From positions 3,414,369-3,478,368 of the forward strand of contig OZ026561.1 in assembly GCA_964020155.1 (NCBI GenBank): DNA of 64,000 nt. Direction: 5' to 3'. Position numbers and translations under genes: made by a program. The notes beneath the pieces were generated by a model. The model was not told where the DNA came from. It worked only from the letters and a program-made list of their open reading frames with translations, and did not search any database. This stretch comes from Chondrilla cf. caribensis. Lineage: Eukaryota; Porifera; Demospongiae; Chondrillida; Chondrillidae. This document shows positions 24,301 to 35,322 of the stretch, piece after piece. The stretch's first letter is position 1, and each line of letters begins with the position of its first letter.

Positions 24301-24710
24301 ATGCAACAGAAGTGTGTCATGGTAGGGACCCAGCAAAAGCTAACTTCAACCAAAGTTTGATGAAAGATCACCTACTCGATTGCCTGGAGGCAGGGAGCAT
24401 ACAAAGATTCCCACAGATGAGTAAAGGGCCAAAAAGAAAACAGTCTGCTAAGCCACCCAGGAGCATCACAATTCAGGTAGATCTCTATTGCTATTGTGGC
24501 ATGCCAGAGCGGTATGACAACATGATCCTATGTGATAAATGCGAGCAATGGTTTCACAAGTCTTGTGTAAATCTCAAAGGAGTGAAAGGACTACGAAATA
24601 TGGAATGGCTTTGTGATGGATGTAGAGGAAAAGGAATACCCCAGGAAACCAACAAGCCTGAGGAATTTCTACCAAAGTATCCAGCAAAAAGGCACAAGAA
24701 AAATGCCTAA
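21317..24710 (+). CDS. Transposase - Ulp1-like protease - PHD finger fusion
   Basis: Five exons join in frame: 21317-22910, 23035-23142, 23267-23428, 23697-23960, 24076-24710. All four introns are phase 1 with GT..AG ends, giving about 920 residues. Residues ~30-75 form a psq-type helix-turn-helix (EKGMSQRQAAECYKVPRTTL). The pogo DDE domain has D194 (YNCDETG), D301 (LLMDGHSSH) and D337 (TQPLDRA). A Lys/Glu-rich linker and a basic patch (TTKRKDLP) follow. The C48-type protease core has H714 (SSHWVC), D731 (LLFDSL), a Gln run and C778 (GTSDCG). A C4HC3 PHD finger spans ~848-893 (YCYCGMPERYDNMILCDKC, QWFHKSC, WLCDGC). The ATG at 21317 follows an acceptor-like ACACAG, so a 5' exon may exist; 21284 is the alternative start. 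Two separate transcripts are possible, but the matching phases favour one. Confidence 0.8.
23459..23640. repeat. MITE-like insertion within an intron of the transposon gene
   Basis: The ends are imperfect inverted repeats (gaaacctctctaatccg and cggattagcgtggtttc), similar to the MITE family at 55396 and 61253. It lies inside intron 3 and leaves the splice sites intact. Confidence 0.5.
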
Positions 24711-24949
24711 TGCCTGATTCCCATCTGCAGTTTGAACAAATTTATATTCTTTATTGTGTTGTGTTTTTATCCACATATATTTTGTGTTCTGTTTCCATTC
24801 TAATTTTCAATTCAGTTAGAACAAATTATACTTGCATAAACGTACATGAGAAACGCATTCCCTCACCTTATTCCTAATATCCAGAGCTTCTGCGCTACCA
24901 TCATCGAGACACCATCACTGGGTTGTACGGTGGACGTAACACGTGTATG

Positions 24950-25330
24950 TCACGTGGTCGAATTTCGATTACCTGGAGATAATCGTTCATGCTCTACACG
25001 CATCAAAGCGATTCACCATGAAATTGTAGCAGTTGACAGAGGAAATGTGCGAGATAGTTTCTTGACGTTTCTGTTCGATTTGGAAAGAAACTGGCGGAGA
25101 AATGAGGGGATGGGCGAACTTCCATTTTGTTGGGCGAATTTCCATTATTTCGTCCACGGCGTAAAATGACTCTTTTCACCACGGGTATTCAACCGATCAC
25201 GCTTGTAATTTCCACCCTAAGTACACTTACCAACATCTACATCTGACGTTAGTTTAGAATTCATGCGGTCCGTATTGACGGAGATCCAGGTGGGCGAATT
25301 TATATGCGGGCGAATTTCCGTTTTTTACTC
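24950..25330 (-). repeat. Right terminal inverted repeat
   Basis: Inverted copy of 20535-20915. It includes the same AATTCGCCC-type repeats and ends TTTTTTACTC before the TA target duplicate. Confidence 0.9.
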
Positions 25331-25332
25331 TA

Positions 25333-26117
25333 TACCTGTTCCAATTGAGAGGAGAACCCAGCCGTTCCGCAATTCTTCCAAATTCTCTTTCGATCAATAA
25401 AAGGTAGTATCGATGCCAGGTGAGGAACGAGGGACCCTTGTGGGCAAAGTCCACGACGGACAGGTCCAAATCGTCGGTTCTGCACACGGGACCCGAAACT
25501 TCATTGACGTCGCCTTCTCTTTTCGTCAAAAAGTGATGATATACGAATAGATCGTACGTAGAAACGCTTTGCAGACGTAGACCCGACCCACTCACATTAT
25601 CTGGTTCCTCCACGATCACAGACCATTTATACTCGGATGGATCTTCATTTTTGGCCTCGTTTAGAAAGCTGGTGAGATAATCCCTCTCCTGATCTGTCAT
25701 CCTCAAATAGTTTTTCCTGATCCGATACGCGCTCCTTTTGCAAACTCCTTTCGAATTCATGAAGTATCCAAAATCGCACTCGCTGCAGTCTACGCCTCCA
25801 TAGCGCTCGTCACAAACACAGACTCTTGTGAACACTACAGTTGGCCACTGATAGCGCGTGTCTATCTTCCCGTAGACGCTTTTAGCTTTCTCGATCCTAT
25901 CAACCACTGTCCTCCCGTATCCCTTGATCAAGGCCCAGTTAACGGAGCGTTCTCCACTGATGTCAGTACAAATTCCATGGCCGGAGCAGTTCGAAGGACA
26001 GCACGTCTTGCTCACAATATTCGCGTTGTCCTGACAGGCAGCAGGAAATTGTCCACTAACCAGGCGGAAGTTTAAGACGACTACTGCGCCAACAAACACT
26101 TTCACCACTAACAACAT
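25333..26117 (-). pseudogene. Tyrosinase, N-terminal half (signal peptide, Cys-rich/EGF-like, CuA)
   Basis: The ATG at 26117 opens a signal peptide (hydrophobic to about residue 22, LVSGQFPAAC). A Cys-rich segment follows (CCPSNCSGHGIC, then VCVCDERYGGVDCSECDFGY), as in vertebrate TYR/TRP. The CuA site is visible as LFVYHHF and FAHKGPSFLTWHRYYLLLIE. The frame runs to the transposon at 25332. Joining to the rest at 20532 without the element does not keep the frame: this half reads SPLNWNRY while the other half needs the frame giving GTGTFTLPYWDW, so a small indel exists besides the insertion. The gene is therefore marked broken, although both halves are otherwise well preserved. Confidence 0.8.
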
Positions 26118-26160
26118 GACAGTGACTAAGTTTTTGCAAGGCTAGACTTAGTGTGCTTTA

Positions 26161-26169
26161 AATTTTATA
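26161..26169 (-). promoter_or_regulatory. Possible TATA box of the tyrosinase gene
   Basis: On the minus strand TATAAAATT lies about 45 bp upstream of the ATG, a plausible distance for a short 5' leader. Prediction from sequence only. Confidence 0.35.
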
Positions 26170-26622
26170 CTAGTTGTGAACAAAGTTCAGAACTTTGCAA
26201 ATGCTTGGATATTGATTATGTCATCGATATCGTCAACGTGATGTAATGTTACTAAATAATAATATTATAGTCATTAGTCTCAGGCATGTGGATTATTTAC
26301 TGTTATGTATAACCACTCGATTAAAGGTCGGTTTGTGGAGAGAACCTCATCAAAAGTATATATAATATTATATATAAGACTGACTTTTGATAACAGCAAT
26401 TTAGTTTACCCTCTGGATGGTTTATCTAGAAAAGTCTGTCTCTCTGTCTGATCTCTGTCTCGGATTCTATCCTAGGCTGGTTCTTGTTAATTGTATAGCT
26501 CAATGTAAATTTGCATTTGAATGACACACACAAGCACACAAGTCATTGAAATACAACACAAGCAGGTCAAAAACCATAATTATGTAGCACTTAACCTTGC
26601 ACCAGCTTTTTATAGTAACTGT

Positions 26623-26745
26623 GATGCTGTTGGTGGTGGAGGTTTTGTTGGAATGGTAGTCCTCCACTGCCTGGTTAGTGGACAATTTCCCACTGCCTGT
26701 TAGGAGAACATGAATAATGTGAGCAAAACGTGATGTCCTCCCAAT
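26623..26745 (+). pseudogene. Tyrosinase exon 1 fragment, opposite orientation
   Basis: The nucleotide sequence matches the start of the tyrosinase at 26117 (ATG, valine-rich leader, then LVSGQFPTAC) and about 50 bases beyond. A TAG interrupts the leader, and the homology stops near 26745. It is head-to-head with the main gene and about 500 bp away, evidence that a second tyrosinase copy once lay here. Confidence 0.65.
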
Positions 26746-28039
26746 GGACACTGACCAAATTATAACTGGCTGGTGACCTATATTCTATAACACCACCGTT
26801 ATCACATGTAAAAGTATAATGTGACACTAGAAAGACTTGTTAACTGGCACCAAATGCATCTCATTGCTTTTGGCAAACGAACACATAGCTAGTTGAACAA
26901 TGTCGGATAGTATGTACAGCACGTAATGTCAATTGGTTATCACAATGTCTGTATATTATTATATAAGAATAAACATGATGCCTATATTATATATATTGCA
27001 GATGAAGTAGCAGTGCAGAAGTGTCGTTTATATGCCCAGCTCTGCACTACTCATTGTTTTTTGCCCCTTTCTTTTGAAACATCAGGGGTTTTCAGCCAGG
27101 AATCATTGCGCTTTCTCAGGGACCTGGCCACTCGAATACGCCAGCAAAATCATGATCCACTTGCATACATAAATTGTGCCAGAGAATCAGCATCACCATT
27201 CAGAAATTCAACACTGATTGTGTGTTAGGTATTTGCTTATGAAATTTTAATATATACAAATATATACATACATAATAAAAAAAAAAAAGAAAATAAAATA
27301 TATAGGTCTTACAGATGTCCTCTTTGGAAGATCTCCAGTTCATTGCTTAATTACAATGAAACAGCTGTACATGTGCCACCTACAGTGTGTGTTCCATCAA
27401 TTTCTCATCTCTGCCTTTTGGCTCAATTTCTGCTTGGCTTTGACTCTATTCCAATTTGTTATTGACCACATCCACCTCTTTGGGTTCGGCCACAGGTGAC
27501 AGGGTGGGTGTTGCCACGTGGGCTGCTATTCTCCCCTGGTCCCTATGGTAGCCTTTGGGGATGCTCGGCATTCAACTGGACGAAGAAACCAACAAACGTC
27601 CAGAAATTTGTGGCTGGGTCTTTGGATGTGTGTTGAGCAGATAATGAAAATTAAAATGAACAGCACAACCAACCATTGTAATGGAGAATGATTGGAGGAA
27701 GAAACTTTAGTTTTGCTGTACAGCACATCCATATAATATAAATACACACATAGATAGATATAAAACATAATATATTAATAGGTGTAATAAGAAAATTTTG
27801 TAAACAAATCCAATAGGGTGGTTGGTGAGAAGACAATCTTCTGTGAAGGCATGCCACTTCATTCCACTGGACTGCGGTACAATGGTGGCAGTCACCAGAT
27901 GAACTGGCCCAAGAAATAAAAGGATATTATGAATGTGAACCGAACAAAATCATTACCGTGAAATTTACTCAGTAAATGAACACAGACATTTATTACACTA
28001 CAGTACTAAATATGCACACATACACACATATGCTCACCA
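26746..28039. other. No clear gene; possible retroelement fragment
   Basis: The plus frame at about 27080-27228 gives VFSQESLRFLRDLATRIRQQ, resembling a retroelement tail often seen in invertebrate genomes, but it is short and I cannot assign it. An A-rich run (27275-27300) could be an old poly(A) tail. 27480-27640 is less AT-rich, with no recognised product. Confidence 0.3.
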
Positions 28040-28381
28040 CAAGCACACAATTACGAACAGACACACATACACAACAAAGACATGCACACCCACACACATA
28101 CACACATGCATGCAATTGGTGCCTCGGTTGCTCCTCAGCATTGAAGGCTACCTGTAGACACAAGTGATGATAGTGAAAGTTTTTTCAAATTGTTATTGTT
28201 TAACCTGTAACCTAAAATTACTTGACTATAACCTGAGCATGTCGTTTCATTGTCATGTCAATGTCAACCTTTGGACTTATATATTTACAGAACACACACG
28301 CACGCACACAAACACACACACACACACACGCACGCACGCATGTATACACACACGCACACGCACGCACACACACACACACAC

Positions 28382-28418
<37 letters not shown>

Positions 28419-28493
28419 TATGTATGCACATACATTCATGCACACAAACACGTGCATGCATGCACACACACTAACCCCCACATACACACACCG

Positions 28494-28539
<46 letters not shown>

Positions 28540-28540
28540 A

Positions 28541-28582
<42 letters not shown>

Positions 28583-28591
28583 AATACACAG

Positions 28592-28656
<65 letters not shown>

Positions 28657-28740
28657 AATACACACGCACACACACGCTCGTACGCACGCACGCACACACA
28701 CACACACGCACCATAGACGCACGCACGCATGCACGCACAA
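28040..28740. repeat. Complex CA/GA microsatellite cluster
   Basis: Long CA arrays interrupted by CGCA, CATA and two (GA)n blocks (28558-28582 and 28640-28657), with many ACGC variants. All long open frames here are repeat artefacts. Confidence 0.95.
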
Positions 28741-28763
28741 CATTCAGTATGATATAATTTTGT

Positions 28764-28954
28764 ATGTATCCTGGTTGAAGGTAACATCAAAGGAACCAAC
28801 TTAAGTACATTTCCCATGTACTATCTCAGAACAGATGAAGTTGATACACTTTTCGACAAATCCTGATCAAGTTGATACACTTTTCGACACATCCTGATTA
28901 ATTTGATACACTTCTTGACAAAATGTAATTAGTTCTGAGTTGCCAGGATACATA
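28764..28954. repeat. MITE with internal 30-bp tandem repeats
   Basis: The ends are inverted (TGTATCCTGGTTG and GCCAGGATACA) and match the outer arms of the nested element at 62180-62610. Inside, three near-identical units of about 31 bp with the core TTGATACACTTTTCGACA lie at 28838-28921. Confidence 0.6.
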
Positions 28955-29068
28955 ATAGATAAATCCCTCCTTGGGTTGGTACATGGGAAATTGTACTCAC
29001 TGCAAAGACTAATTGACCGAGGGCTGCGTACTACATGTATTTGTATGCACACAATAACAAGTTTACCA

Positions 29069-29101
29069 AGCGCCCTTACCAATCGAATAGGCGCTAATTG
29101 G
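29069..29101 (+). promoter_or_regulatory. bZIP upstream palindrome and inverted CCAAT box (diverged)
   Basis: Arms AGCGCCC and AGGCGCT with a longer loop and one mismatched pair, followed by ATTGG, about 125 bp upstream of the bZIP pseudogene start. Confidence 0.45.
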
Positions 29102-29220
29102 TGCCTTGGGTCATATTGTCAGTGTGAACGGCTACATTTAGAAACGAACTACGTATTATAGTGAACGCGTTTTCAAATTGTTATTGTTCAACCCGTAATC
29201 TAGAATTTCTTGACAATAAC

Positions 29221-29946
29221 ATGAGCACGTCGTTTCCGAATAGTTTCTCAAGCAGTTACCGCAAACCTTATTCTAGTCAGTCCACCTCAGAGTCAACAGA
29301 TTTAGATTTCTCTGATTCGGATTTCAACGATAACGATTATGGCTGTGAGTTATATTAAAAATATTACGTTTTACTCACGTAAGCTCAGAGTTAAGCCCTT
29401 TCTATTTTTTTCGCACAATATGATCTTATTCTGCTGTTCAATTCAATTATGTGCAGCTTCAATTCTTCGTTTATCGAAAACAAAGGGAAATGCTTCTAGT
29501 ACGCAGACGGTACCTTCTGCAATCACAGGGTGGCTATGAAGTTGGACTGCTAACGACCGAATCTTCCTCAAACTATCTGTGCAATAATTAAGGACATGTG
29601 ATCATTCGAATAAACGATGCAAGAAGAAGCACACAGCAGTACCTTTGGAGGAAAAAGATTACAAGTACTGGGAGAGAAGACGAAGGAATAACCTTGCTGC
29701 CAAGCGTTGCAGAGAATCGAAGCGCCAGATGCAGTTGAGGGAATTACAAATAGCAGATTAATCTGTGCAGGAGAACAGAAGATTGAGAGTACAGATTAGT
29801 GCATACAGATTAGAAATAGATACCTTACAGAGACTTCTCAGGGATACTACCACAACATTGGCTGTATGGGTACAGGCTCGTCGACAAGCAATGGAATCAT
29901 CAAATAGTTTACTACCCACTGCAATAAACCTTAATAATCATCAATG
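29221..29946 (+). pseudogene. bZIP pseudogene
   Basis: Exon 1 is open (MSTSFPNSFSSSYRKP..., SESTDLDFSDSDF). Exon 2 starts normally at 29458 but has a frameshift after TVPSA and stops soon after. The basic region (YWERRRRNNLAAKRCRESK) and zipper are recognisable, but an in-frame TAA falls where intact copies have a lysine codon (IAD-stop-SVQENRRL). The donor is shifted to GTGAGT. In SD-A the equivalent locus would lie just left of the window. Confidence 0.85.
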
Positions 29947-31546
29947 ATAACCCCATTGCATGTTTCAACTATACGATCATATCCTTAGGAATTATTATAT
30001 GTTAAGAAACTTGTTATCACTCTGTGTAACTTTGAGTAGTTTAAGAGTTTCTGAATCATTATGATCGTGTTTTATAATTTTTTGTATGGATTTAATGAAG
30101 TGTATCTTCATTTCTGTTGATTCATGTTGAATAGAGGTTGTTGTTGTCAGGTATTACAGCTTAGATTAATGCTATTACAGATGACATTATACTAATATAG
30201 GAAAGTGTAATTCAATAGAATTACTACACATAATTTTACTTTTATGCTCAGCAGTTAGTATTTTAAGTACCAATCGTGGACTTGAACTGTACTATTATGA
30301 ATTTCTATTTCAAAACTGAACTGTAACAGTTACAGTAAACAACACAAAAGTGACTCAGGTTTACTGAGTTTGTGACCCCACCATTATCCAGAGTCACCAG
30401 ATTTTTGACCTTTTGTTCTACTTAGGCCTTTTTCTTTCATCATTCCGGGGTGTAGCAGAGGCGTGAATCAGAGTTAGTGCATAAACAGGTCATTTTTATA
30501 TGCTTATAAATGGAAATCAGCTGGAATTAGGTGTGAGCGATATGCAATTAAGAGGGGGCTGTATCTATATTATATATGTAACTATCATACTGGTGTTACA
30601 GTCACTTGAGTCCTAACTTTGTATGATCAGATGTGTGGCCTCGTGTGGTCATGAATATCTCAGTAAGATCACACTGCAAATCTTAAGTTTGATGCGACTA
30701 TTGGGTCATAAGCTAATCTAGGTTATCACTTATAATTTCCACTAGCTATTTGGCTCCAGAAAGCTATTTTTCCATCATCAATTAATCAACCTGTTGTGAT
30801 AACATCATCCATAGTGATGGTATGGCAAGAGCATATAAAGTAATGTACTATAATGACAGGTAATAATTCGAAAGTAGTCTATAGCTGATAGACATTAGAC
30901 CTGATCAACTATCTACTATAATTGAAAGTAGCAACTTAACAAGCTGTATGCGTGTAACAGTGAGAACACACGTAACTCTTGCTAGCTATTCGCTGACAGA
31001 TAACAGACAGCAATCTGTGGGCCATAATAAGTACAATTTTCAAACTGAACAGCCATGATCAGGAACACCAGATTATGAAGTATTACGCACCCTATTCAAT
31101 CAAGCATGTCATGACGAGGACTGTGGGTTTTGGTCACACTCAAATTAAATAATATATAATTTTCCGAGTCGGAGGTCATCAAGTGAATTCTTACAGTGGC
31201 ATTCAATACAGGCATACATGTGTACTTTAATACACTACTAATAATGTCTGCCTAACATTACTGTAATGGTAGTAACAGCCTGCCTAACATTCACTGCAGT
31301 AACATCTGCATGGTATAATACATTACCCAAAAATTTTTTATTTGAAAATTTATGGGTGATGGAGCCCAAATTATCTACTAATTCAAAAGACGTACCATGG
31401 ACATAATATCAAGGTTTGAAACTTCACTTATCCTGTGCCCTCAGTTAGTCTGGACAATTTATATGAATCAAGCAAGGTCAAGACTAATTAGGTGTCCAGG
31501 AATATCGATCAATCTCCTGCAACAGTTGTCCTGGTTCTTGTTAAAG

Positions 31547-31696
31547 AGAGTACAGATTAGTGCATACAGATTAGAAATAGATACCTTACGGAGACTTCTC
31601 AGGGATGCTACCACAACATTGGCTCTATGGGTACAGGCTCGACAAGCAACAGTACCTTCAAATAGTTTACCACCCTTCTGTAATAAACTGCAATAA
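31547..31696 (+). pseudogene. bZIP C-terminal remnant (SD-B)
   Basis: Same truncated zipper as at 1547 but without the internal stop (VQISAYRLEIDTLRRLL... to the natural stop). The basic region is absent. Confidence 0.75.
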
Positions 31697-33095
31697 TTCA
31701 CCACATTGCATGTTTTAACTCTAGGTCTGATCAGATCCTCGGGGATTATATTAAGCAACATGACACTGTGTGCTAGTCAATGAACATTGAATAGAGTTCT
31801 ATTTCATGTATTCTTGATTTAAGAAAATGTTACGGTATATACGTATATCATTTGTGTTGATTCATGGGGAATAGTGATGTGAAAAAATACTACAGCATTG
31901 AGTTAAACATGTCACAGAGTATTACAAAGGACATCTAATTCAATATAATTATTACACTTAACAGGTTCTTTCATACTCTAATAACCCTGGCCACAATTAT
32001 AGTTTATCAGCTTTGGACCATAATATAGGTATAGAGGATCTATGTATAGCCCAAGTAAGCCATTTTGCTAACATCGTCAGTAGGGATGTTATGGCAACAG
32101 AGATTATGAATTGTGACCTATATGAAGGTGTATATATCCCGGGAGATGCATATTATTGCAGTAATGATTTTAAAATACTAGGAGCTAGACATTAGATATA
32201 TTTTTGTACCTAATATTGAAAGTGGCCAAGCCGTGTAATGTGTGTATTACGTATTAAGTATTTTACATTGCGTAATGTTCACGCATATCATTTCCTGTAC
32301 GTATGCATAATTATTTCCTTTTCTGTACAAGTGCTATATACACTCATTGTCATCTGTATATGCACATCGTGCGGATATATATTTATATGCATTTGCAATG
32401 GTAATATACCATTCAGTTTTATGTGATGGATTCCAGTATTCGATAATACACTAATCGTCATAGCTGCACCCATGTATGGCCGAGATCACAGTTTAGCCTT
32501 GCTAGCAAAACCTCCCAATAACAGACAACGATCGGTGGGGTCACAAAAACTAATTTTTTTAAAACTACGTAAATAGTTGTGATCATGGACATCAGGCTAT
32601 TAAATGTTATGCAGTTCATTCAATCATGCATGCCAAGACTAGGACTGTGAGTTTCAGTCATACTTCAGTAACCTGCATTGTTGCAGTTCAATAATGCAAA
32701 CATACGTACTTCCGTCATTTGATTATTGTGATGTTGTACGGAACAGTTGTACAAGGGAGTAATTGCTAAGTCTTGAACGACTACGAGACTATGCTGACTG
32801 TATCACCACTATGTAATTCTTGAACCTCAGCCAACACTCCACTTAAAGTACCACCCTGGGCAAACTCAAATTTCCTCAGCCTACATCAGAGTTTGGCAAG
32901 AAAGCCTTCACATTCCCTGAATTCAAGGACTTGGCATTGTCTCCAGCTGAAGCCAACTAAGTTATGCCGGTCCCTTAATACGTTTATTTCTTATGCAGGT
33001 TCATATTTCTAAAAATCAACTACCTTGAGTTAGTTGAGATCCGATCACTACCACATCTAATGCACTCTCTGCATGCACTTGTCCTTCAGCCTCTT
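31697..33095. other. No recognised gene
   Basis: Counterpart of 1712-3113, nearly identical. Confidence 0.4.
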
Positions 33096-33811
33096 CTAGC
33101 ACAGCCACTCCCTCGCCGAACTACAAACCACATCCCACTACCCGTTCAAATCCTCATCATCTGCATTTCCCTCCTCCAATACAGAATCCTGCAATAAAAT
33201 AGCTAGCAATTCTATCATCACACAACAACAACAACAATGCACACACATATGCATACCATCAGCACCAGACCACACCTATACAAACATGGAAGAAACATAC
33301 AATACAGTACACTATGATCAAGTAACTGCCTATTAATTATCACTGTTTCTGCATATAAACAAGTTCTTCATTGAATTCCACATGATGTACACATTGAATA
33401 ATAAATCTTGATTAGAAGAAATTGAAGTCAACTCACACTCTTGGCAACATGACCTAATAAGAAGCTACTGGATGTCACAAGTGTATTGGTTGGTACTACA
33501 CTCAATATAATAGTAATAACCATAAGTAATAACAGTTTCATTGATATATTTATCAACACCTGACCATTTGACCTGTCCCTAAGGCCATAGTCCAGAATCG
33601 CGTGGATTAGCAAGAGGTTGGCTAAGAGGTTTATCTTTCCTGGTCATCTTGACAGTGCTGCTGTACCTGATAACCCTCCAGATAATGTACAAAGAATGCC
33701 CTCTCATGTTTATTCACCTTCCGAATCCACTGGCATATACCAAAGTCGGACTCCCTGAGGTTTAGTCGCATACAGATATCCTAGACCCTTGACAGTGACA
33801 AATACATGCAT
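33096..33811 (-). pseudogene. Hypothetical small membrane protein, SD-B copy with early stop
   Basis: Exons 33811-33718, 33639-33437 and 33188-33096 match the three-exon gene at 3114. Exons 1 and 2 differ by a few residues only (for example VKGLGY for VNGLGY). In exon 3 a TGG codon is TAG, which removes the last ten or so residues. A shortened protein could still be made. Confidence 0.35.
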
Positions 33812-34025
33812 CTTGACGGAGGCTAGGCTCCAGAAAAGGAAGATACTGCGTTGAAAACATAGGACAATCGTCGATGGTGGAGTGAGAGCCTGGGATACAA
33901 GCTAGGGCGCCGACGAATTCAGACAGGCTAACAATCGGCCGTCACATAAATTACAGGAGTTTATTTGGTCTCTATCAAAATTGGAAATGGAACTTAGGTT
34001 CCTATTTATTGGCCGTCAGTTGAAG

Positions 34026-34172
34026 ATGACATGTTCGACGCCCTCGTCAATCCAATTGTGGACAATGTGGTCTTAAAGATAAATAGTGAAGAGTCTGTTC
34101 AAGGATGTTTGTGTCTGTCTCCAAATTATTTACAGTTCATATCACAACGTAATCTTTCAGTGACTTGCAGGT
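34026..34172 (+). pseudogene. MTMR9-like exon 1 remnant
   Basis: Matches exon 1 of the full gene, with one base lost after ATGAC and another lost near RNLSVTC, where the full gene reads RKSFNDLQ. A second in-frame ATG would restore most of the exon (MFDALVNPIVDNVVLKI). The donor GTAAGA survives. No exon 2 follows before the CA array at 35130. SD-A has lost this exon entirely. Confidence 0.75.
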
Positions 34173-34745
34173 AAGACATGTATCAGTGATAAAGTATTCT
34201 TGCTTCAAAAGATATAGATGGAGGTGAGTAACAATTCATAGAGCTATTATGACGATTGAGAGTATTGGAGAAATAGAAATGGTCGAAATAACTAAATTTT
34301 TCCGTGCCATAGAATTCAATCGCGACCTTCACGTGTATCGGAAAGCGTTATCGTTCCTGATATCCATCTGTCCTAGGACGATATGCCAGGTGGTTGAGGG
34401 GGGAGGAAAAACCATTATTAACAATAGTATGTTGTTACAACAAGAAGTTATAAAATTTAATAATATGCTGTTTCAAAATTAAATGTATGTGTGTGCAATC
34501 TCGGACACAGGTAACATGTTACACATCAAATCAATGTGACGTGTGGGTATATGCTGCACTGGCAAGATATATATATAAAGATAAGATGGTACAGGTGGTA
34601 CAAGATTTACATTACATTCACATCTACATATAAGGTATACATCAGTACATGAAATGATTACAGGGTATAAAATCACAGACAATGATCATTGCAATAACGG
34701 TTTGTTTAGTTTATTCAACAGGCTGTCGTATAGCAGCTATTTGAA

Positions 34746-34967
34746 TTAAGTAAGTACGTTAGAGTCCTCTTTCAGTTCATCTCTCCAATTCAATTCTTTG
34801 GAAATGAATGCTAGTAATCTCTTGATTGAAATCTTTATCTCTGGCGAGTAGAATTCACTTGATGTAACCCGGTAGTTAGACATATCTAGACCACACTGCA
34901 TGCTATCAGTGGCAATGACATAGGCTAGCTTGCATGCATGTGCATAGTTACATTTCAGCAGAGCCAT
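34746..34967 (-). other. Conserved MTMR9 intron-1 segment
   Basis: SD-B counterpart of 4331-4552; the minus frame is open with several amino-acid changes. Confidence 0.4.
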
Positions 34968-35129
34968 TTATGTTTTTATGTATCTCTGTGGTACATGGTA
35001 CAGTGTGTCCCAACACCGTGTATACTGGTAAACTTGTACAACAAGACGCTGTTCTTTCTTAGAATTTCCCTTTAGATTGGAAACACATCCACCCTTCAAT
35101 CCACATACAGGCCACACATATTTGTGCAC

Positions 35130-35322
<193 letters not shown>

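Larger units (their letters stand above)
20535..25330 (+). mobile_element. Pogo-type DNA transposon with long TIRs, inserted in tyrosinase
   Basis: The ends are inverted copies (GAGTAAAAAACGG... and ...CCGTTTTTTACTC), with near-identical TIRs of about 380 bp. A TA dinucleotide flanks each side (20533-20534 and 25331-25332), as expected for Tc1/mariner/pogo elements. Inside is one spliced gene on the plus strand encoding transposase, a Ulp1-like protease and a PHD finger. High TIR identity and an open gene suggest recent activity. The element splits a tyrosinase exon in the opposite orientation. Confidence 0.9.

Noticed and set aside
24846..25169. 107-codon open frame in the right end of the transposon
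   Set aside because: It lies in the terminal inverted repeat, has no partner with a similar frame in the left copy, and no recognisable domain.
20530..25335. The transposon being spliced out of tyrosinase as an intron
   Set aside because: A donor-like AG-GTA exists at one junction, but no AG acceptor precedes the tyrosinase sequence at the other, and the frame would not match.
28218..28817. Cysteine-rich secreted protein on the minus strand at the CA/GA cluster
   Set aside because: It is a translation of the microsatellite, with (GA)n read as Ser-Leu runs.
28838..28921. CRISPR-like spaced repeats
   Set aside because: Only three adjacent units with no unique spacers, inside a MITE, in eukaryotic DNA.
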